NCBI GenBank assembly: GCA_900554545.1
Contig: USHW01000046.1
Location: 1 to 17,292 of the forward strand
Source of the DNA: an uncultured Prevotella sp.
GTDB taxonomy: Bacteria > Bacteroidota > Bacteroidia > Bacteroidales > Bacteroidaceae
DNA length: 17,292 nucleotides
Direction: 5' to 3'
The notes under the pieces are model-generated. The model was not told the DNA's origin. It ran no database searches and was given only the letters and a program-made list of their open reading frames with translations. The translations under genes and the position numbers were made by a program. Each line of letters opens with the position of its first letter. Positions within the stretch are counted from its first letter, which is position 1. Shown here piece after piece: positions 13,323-17,292 of this stretch.

Positions 13323-15446
13323 TCAGTTGACTATCGCTATTTTGCACACCGTGCCTTTGTCGCCGGATGATGTTGACGTGTGAACCATGTACACGCCGGA
13401 GGCTACCCGGCGGCCTTCGGAGTCGCATCCGTCCCAGGTGAAGGTGCCGCCCGTTGAGCGTCCTTCGGCCACGAGCGTGCCGTTAGACGTGGTTATTTTC
13501 ACCTCGGCGTCGTAAGTCAGTCCTACGACGGTTATCGGCCCGGTGTAGTCGGGGCGCACGGGGTTGGGGTATGCGTAGACGTTGTCCTTGGTCATTTCCG
13601 TAGACGGCTCGGTGGCGTCTGACAGGTATGAGCACAGCCCCCTGTCGGTGGCGAAGTAGACGCGCCCCGTCGAGCCGTCAACCGCTATGTCGTGGATTGT
13701 GTTCGAGAGCAGGGGCGAGTTGTCGGTGGTGAAGTGCTGCACCTGCGTGTTGTTGTCGTTGCTGATAAGGAACACTCCGTTGCCGTCGGTGCCGAACCAC
13801 TTTCGGTTGCCTCCGTCAACGGCCATGGAGCGTATGTTGATGTTTTCAAGCAGGTAGTCGCCGAGGTTCGTGCCATCGTTTCGCGGCACTACGTACTGCG
13901 TGAACACCGTAGAACCGCTGTGTATGGCCTCGGCTGTGAGGTATAGTGGGCCTACGTCGGTGCCTATCCATACGTTGCCGTTGTGGTCTTCGGCGGTGCA
14001 GTATATGTACATCGGCCTCAGGCTGCTGCCGTTTTGGTTGGTGAACCTCGGGCCGTAGCTGCCGAGTGTGTTTGCCGTATAGTCGTATGAGTAGAGCATC
14101 GAGTTTGAGTAGTAGTTGTTCACGAACCACATCATGCCGTTTGTGGGGCTTATGAAGAGCTTTTCAAGGTCGAAAGCGGTGGTGGTGTTGAACTCCGGAT
14201 GCTCGTAAACCGTCCATGTTCCGTCGGCTGCGAGCTTCTTGATGCTGTTCACGCAGTGGGAGTTGAGCACCCACAGGTCGCCGTTGTCTTCATATTTCAG
14301 CGAAGTCACGATGGTGTAGTTTGCATTTGGTGATTCGTCAGCTGACGTGAGTTCGCTATTGTCGTAGTTGTAGTGGTTCATGAACTTGCCGTCCTGGAAC
14401 TCGTACATGCCGCTCTTTGCGCCCACCATCACGTGCCCTTCGATTGTCGGGTCGAAGTCCATGCAGAGCAGGTCTACGTAATCGTGGCCGAGCGTCTGCT
14501 GCGAGGGCTGCTCGAACTCCGTCCATGTGTCGCCGTCCCATACGTGCACTTCGCCCGGGCGGTGTCCGTCGGAATCCTGCGACCAGAGTCCCCCTACGCC
14601 GTAGAGTGTGCCGCCGTGCATGTACAGGCGGTAGAAGTTGTTTGACGCTGGGCCGTCGGGGGCCACGCCTTCGGTCATGTATGTGCGGTTGCCGCCGGCG
14701 TCTACGGTGTAGTAGGTCAGTCGGCCGTCGTCGGTCGTCGTCCACCAGTAGCCGGTCGAGGAGTCGTATACGTTTGTGCGGTCAACGTTCCTTTCGGTGT
14801 AGCCGCCCGTCCTTGTCCAGCTTGCGGGGTCGAGCAGGTTGCCGTCCATGGCGGCTGAGTATGTGCCGTCGGTCCGCGAGGCGGCGTATATGCGGTTGCC
14901 GTCTATGTAGCAGTAGTCCACGGCGAAGCCCAGCCGGTAGCTTTCTTCCATAGTGCCTTCCTGCGTGTTGAGCTTCACGACGCCGAAGCCTGTCGCTATG
15001 TAGGCGTACTGGTTGTAGGTATATATGCTGTTGATTGTCTTGTCCTGGGTGGTTTCGTAGAGGTACAGGTCGGGCACGTTGAGCGTTGTGCCGTCGGCGG
15101 CGAGCAGGTCTACGTTCGAGTTTTCGTAAGTTATGACGAGCCGCCGCGCCTGCGATGCCCATGCTATGTGGGTTATTCCGGCGTCGGATAGCGTGCTGGT
15201 TTTGTCGTATGTGGTTATCGAGCCTTCGTCGGCGTTGTACGAGTAGACGTTCTCCGAGGCCAGCACGAAGACGTTTCTGCCTGCCGGCTCTATCTCGGTT
15301 ATGTCGTGGTAGCTGGTGTACAGCGTCCATCTTCCGGCGTCCTGCGCCGCGGCCTTGTTGCCCGCCATGAGCGTGGCCGTAGCCAGCAGCGCGCCGATAA
15401 TTGCTTTCCTAATCTTCCTTTCCACTTCCTTGCCTTTCTTTTTCAC
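13323..15446 (-). CDS. porZ: PorZ-like beta-propeller protein of the type IX secretion attachment complex
   Basis: About 700 residues, close to P. gingivalis PorZ. A signal peptide (IIGALLATATLMAGNKAAAQ) is followed by WTLYTSYHDITEIEPAGRNV and TTYDKTSTLSDAGI, the PorZ N-terminal propeller pattern. Propeller-type repeats (NGNVWIGTDVG, NRKWFGTDGNGVF, GRVYFATDRGL) follow. From residue 624 (YAYPNPVRPD) to the end is a type IX C-terminal domain with WDGCDSEGRRVASGVYMV. Known PorZ works with PorU, PorV and PorQ at the cell surface and binds anionic LPS used to anchor cargo. No ATG is available: an in-frame TAA lies just upstream. The start is GTG 15446, inside a purine-rich repeat, or GTG 15425, which also gives a good signal peptide. 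Downstream glycosyltransferases are tightly linked. Confidence 0.88.
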   Translation of the reverse strand: MKKKGKEVERKIRKAIIGALLATATLMAGNKAAAQDAGRWTLYTSYHDITEIEPAGRNVFVLASENVYSYNADEGSITTYDKTSTLSDAGITHIAWASQARRLVITYENSNVDLLAADGTTLNVPDLYLYETTQDKTINSIYTYNQYAYIATGFGVVKLNTQEGTMEESYRLGFAVDYCYIDGNRIYAASRTDGTYSAAMDGNLLDPASWTRTGGYTERNVDRTNVYDSSTGYWWTTTDDGRLTYYTVDAGGNRTYMTEGVAPDGPASNNFYRLYMHGGTLYGVGGLWSQDSDGHRPGEVHVWDGDTWTEFEQPSQQTLGHDYVDLLCMDFDPTIEGHVMVGAKSGMYEFQDGKFMNHYNYDNSELTSADESPNANYTIVTSLKYEDNGDLWVLNSHCVNSIKKLAADGTWTVYEHPEFNTTTAFDLEKLFISPTNGMMWFVNNYYSNSMLYSYDYTANTLGSYGPRFTNQNGSSLRPMYIYCTAEDHNGNVWIGTDVGPLYLTAEAIHSGSTVFTQYVVPRNDGTNLGDYLLENINIRSMAVDGGNRKWFGTDGNGVFLISNDNNTQVQHFTTDNSPLLSNTIHDIAVDGSTGRVYFATDRGLCSYLSDATEPSTEMTKDNVYAYPNPVRPDYTGPITVVGLTYDAEVKITTSNGTLVAEGRSTGGTFTWDGCDSEGRRVASGVYMVHTSTSSGDKGTVCKIAIVN

Positions 15447-15522
15447 CCTTTTACTTTTTTATCTTTTTACCTTTTCACCTTCTTGTTTTTTACCTTTTCA
15501 CCTTTTTACTTTTTTACCTTTC
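15447..15522. repeat. Purine-rich 8-base tandem repeat in the rdgB-porZ gap
   Basis: On the minus strand the stretch is about ten degenerate copies of GGTRAAAA, almost without C. It supplies the last rdgB codons and stop (AAGGTAAAAAAGTAA) and reaches the first porZ codons (GGGTGAAAAAG). The 59-base gap contains nothing else. The run could act as an A-rich translation leader for porZ. Confidence 0.8.
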
Positions 15523-16099
15523 TAAGGTATTCCACGAGCTTGCCCACGGCCAGGGCGCGGTGTGAAATCTTGTTTTTCACCTCGTGGCCGAGTTGTGCGA
15601 AGGTTTCGTCGTATCCGTCGGGGCGGAACAGCGGGTCGTATCCGAAGCCGGCGGTGCCCTGCTTTTCGGTGGTTATCTCGCCGTTCACCACGCCTTCGAA
15701 AGTCACTGGCTCAGAGGCGTTTGCAAGTATGAGGCAAATCACCGTGCGGAAGCGTGCCTTCCGGTCGGTGAAAGGCCGCATTTCGTCGAGCAGTTTGGCC
15801 ATGTTGGCTTCGCTGTCGTGTCCCTCGCCGCCGGCGTAGCGTGCCGAGCGCACTCCGGGAGCGCCGCCGAGGGCGCGCACTTCGAGTCCGGTGTCGTCGG
15901 CGAAGCAGCTCATGCCGTACTTGCCGTATATGTACTTGGCCTTTTGCAGGGCGTTGCCTTCTATGGTGGGTGCCGTCTCGGGTATGTCGTCGTGGCAGCC
16001 GATGTCTTCGAGTGACAGCACTTCTATTCCGCTGCCGTCGAGCATCTCGCGTATCTCGGCCAGCTTGTGGGCGTTGTTTGTAGCGAAAACTATTTTCAT
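15506..16099 (-). CDS. rdgB: XTP/dITP pyrophosphatase (RdgB/HAM1)
   Basis: A 197-residue cytoplasmic enzyme that hydrolyses dITP, ITP and XTP to monophosphates, keeping deaminated purines out of DNA and RNA. FATNNAHKLAEI (5-16) is the phosphate-binding start. TIEGNALQKA (45-54), FADDTGLEV (66-74, with catalytic D69) and GAPGVRSARYAG (79-90) follow. FGYDPLF and SHRALA are near the end. ATG 16099 is chosen: it gives the family start MKIVFATNN, whereas the in-frame ATG at 16120 lies inside an AT-rich repeat and would add MLIMNCE. The last residues, KVKK, come from the purine-rich repeat. It is the housekeeping member of the yitT-rdgB-porZ series. Confidence 0.96.
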   Translation of the reverse strand: MKIVFATNNAHKLAEIREMLDGSGIEVLSLEDIGCHDDIPETAPTIEGNALQKAKYIYGKYGMSCFADDTGLEVRALGGAPGVRSARYAGGEGHDSEANMAKLLDEMRPFTDRKARFRTVICLILANASEPVTFEGVVNGEITTEKQGTAGFGYDPLFRPDGYDETFAQLGHEVKNKISHRALAVGKLVEYLRKVKK

Positions 16100-16100
16100 T

Positions 16101-16131
16101 TCACAATTCATAATTAACAATTCATAATTGT
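16101..16131. repeat. AATTCATAATT-type repeat just upstream of rdgB
   Basis: CACAATTCATAATT and ACAATTCATAATTG stand in tandem directly before the rdgB ATG. Same family as the repeats at the two convergent junctions, but here between genes of the same direction and without the second arm. Confidence 0.75.
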
Positions 16132-16146
16132 TTGCCTGCGGGGTTC

Positions 16147-16188
16147 TTATAGGGCCTATAGGGCTGGTAAGGCTTATAGGCCCTATAA
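16147..16188. terminator. Hairpin between yitT and rdgB, possible terminator
   Basis: TTATAGGGCCTATA (16147-16160) pairs perfectly with TATAGGCCCTATAA (16175-16188) across a 14-base spacer. It lies 11 bases after the yitT stop on the minus strand. It is not followed by a clean T run on that strand, so terminator function is uncertain; it may be another simple-repeat family (TATAGGCC units). Confidence 0.5.
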
Positions 16189-16199
16189 ATTATTCATTT

Positions 16200-17126
16200 T
16201 TAATTCTTCATCTTCTTCGGCACCTTGACCTTTATCTGGTCGAAGCCTTCTCCGTACACTCCGATTACTGAGCTTTGGCTCACGAAGGCGTTGGGGTCGA
16301 TTGACTTTATCAGGCGGAATATCGTCACGCTCTCGCGCCTCTTCGCCAGCAGGCACACCACCTTCGTGGGCTTGCCGCTGTACCACCCGTGGCCGTCAAG
16401 TATCGTCAGGCTGTGGTCGGTGGTCTTGGCTATGGCGTTGGCTATCTCCTGGTATTTCTTTGAGAAGATGAAGAACTGCACCGACTGCCGCTGCATGTTC
16501 ATCACGTAGTCGAGCATCGAGCACTCGATGAACATCGTGCAGAAGCCGAACACTACTTTCTGGCAGCGTATCTCAACGGGGCCGAACGTGTCGATGAACA
16601 GACAGCTGCCGATGATGCACACGTCGATGGCCAGGATTACGCGCCCCAGCGATATGTTGCGGTACTTGTTCACCACGGCGGCTATGATGTCGGTGCCGCC
16701 CGTCGAGCCGTTGTTGAGGAACACAAGGCCGAGGGCCGTGCCCGTCATCATACAGCCGATGACGAGCGACATGAAGTCGTTGCCCTCGCCAAGGAGCTTG
16801 TAGAACGTGCCGTCGGGCTGTATCACCACCCTCTGCGCTATGTCGAGCAGCAGGGTGAGCATGAACGTGGCGTAGATGGTCTTCATCAGGAAGCGCCAGC
16901 CGAGGATTTTCAGCGCCGCCACAATGAGCACGGCGTTGATGATGAAGAACGTGTACTGCACCGGGAACTTGGTGGCGTAGAACACCACCGCGCCTATTCC
17001 GGCTATTCCGCCCGTCACTATTTCGTAGGGCAGGAGGAACACTGTGAACGCGAACGTGTAGAGCATCAGGGCGAGCGTTATGTTGAAATAGTCCTTCAGC
17101 TCGTTTTTTACTGCTTGGTGTATCAT
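16200..17126 (-). CDS. YitT family membrane protein with DUF2179 domain
   Basis: A 308-residue protein. About five or six hydrophobic helices span residues 15-205: LALMLYTFAFTVFLLPYEIVTGG, FFIINAVLIVAALKILGW, FMSLVIGCMMTGTALGLVFL and later ones. The family motifs VTGGIAGIG and NNGSTGGTDIIA are present. A soluble C-terminal DUF2179 domain (residues about 220-298, with DHSLTILDGHGWYSGKPTKVV and NAFVSQSSVIGVYGEGFD) follows. The family is widespread in Firmicutes and Bacteroidota; its transport or sensing role is not established. ATG 17126 fits the hydrophobic start well. Directly upstream lies an array of 16-base repeats that reaches the window edge, so the promoter cannot be located. Confidence 0.92.
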   Translation of the reverse strand: MIHQAVKNELKDYFNITLALMLYTFAFTVFLLPYEIVTGGIAGIGAVVFYATKFPVQYTFFIINAVLIVAALKILGWRFLMKTIYATFMLTLLLDIAQRVVIQPDGTFYKLLGEGNDFMSLVIGCMMTGTALGLVFLNNGSTGGTDIIAAVVNKYRNISLGRVILAIDVCIIGSCLFIDTFGPVEIRCQKVVFGFCTMFIECSMLDYVMNMQRQSVQFFIFSKKYQEIANAIAKTTDHSLTILDGHGWYSGKPTKVVCLLAKRRESVTIFRLIKSIDPNAFVSQSSVIGVYGEGFDQIKVKVPKKMKN

Positions 17127-17144
17127 GGTATTTTGGGGTTTTAC

Positions 17145-17292
17145 GGTTATGGGGTTTTACGGTTATGGGGTTTTGCGGTTATGGGGTTTTACGGTTATGG
17201 TGTTTTGCGGTTATGGGGTTTTGCGGTTATGGTGTTTTGCGGTTATGGTGTTTTGCGGTTATGGTGTTTTGCGGTTATGGTGTTTTGCGGTT
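17145..17292. repeat. Tandem array of 16-base repeats, continues past the window edge
   Basis: Nine complete units of GGTTATGGKGTTTTRC (17145-17288) plus the start of a tenth. Units near the gene have GGGG and AC; those further out have GGTG and GC, so the array shows an ordered drift. On the yitT sense strand the unit reads GYAAAACMCCATAACC and the array lies only about 18 bases before the ATG. A related motif precedes nadA. Confidence 0.93.

Noticed and set aside
16100..16120. Upstream ATG giving RdgB the extra residues MLIMNCE
   Set aside because: These codons belong to the AATTCATAATT repeat; the family start is MKIVFATNN at 16099.
17145..17292. Possible CRISPR array
   Set aside because: Units are 16 bases, directly adjacent, with no unique spacers and no cas genes; it is a simple tandem repeat.

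Overview
The window reads as chromosomal DNA of a Bacteroidota member, most likely a Bacteroidales organism of the Prevotella type. The evidence is a type III glutamine synthetase, a PorZ-like type IX secretion protein, C-terminal sorting domains, two good Bacteroidota promoters (TTTG, 19 bases, then a TAnnTTTG-like box), and no purine-rich ribosome sites before the starts. The genus is my inference.

Left part (1-3804, all +): the 3' end of glnN, a U32-family tRNA-hydroxylase-type gene, sufE and a TrmH/SpoU RNA methyltransferase. The gaps between these housekeeping genes are filled almost completely by a large inverted-repeat element (arms of 54 to 69 bp, loop about 80 bases). Next come a divergent pair, a secreted YD-repeat protein (-) and an outer-membrane beta-barrel protein (+), each with a recognisable promoter, then a solo arm of the same element and a strong terminator hairpin.

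Middle (6240-10398): an AT-rich non-coding stretch with DnaA-box-like 9-mers, a candidate replication origin. It is followed by the + operon nadA, an EptA-like membrane phosphoethanolamine transferase, and a GT-B glycosyltransferase.

Right part (10447-17126, all -): transcription runs from yitT through rdgB, porZ, a GT2, a GT4 and another GT2. PorZ is the LPS-binding member of the type IX attachment complex. It lies 14 bases from the first glycosyltransferase, which overlaps the second by 4 bases. With the EptA-like enzyme opposite, this suggests a cell-surface glycolipid locus tied to type IX secretion.

The most unusual property is the intergenic DNA. Several families of short tandem or inverted repeats occupy nearly all the spacers. 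In several places they supply the start codon, the stop codon or the last residues of the neighbouring gene. No CRISPR array, insertion sequence, tRNA or rRNA was seen.
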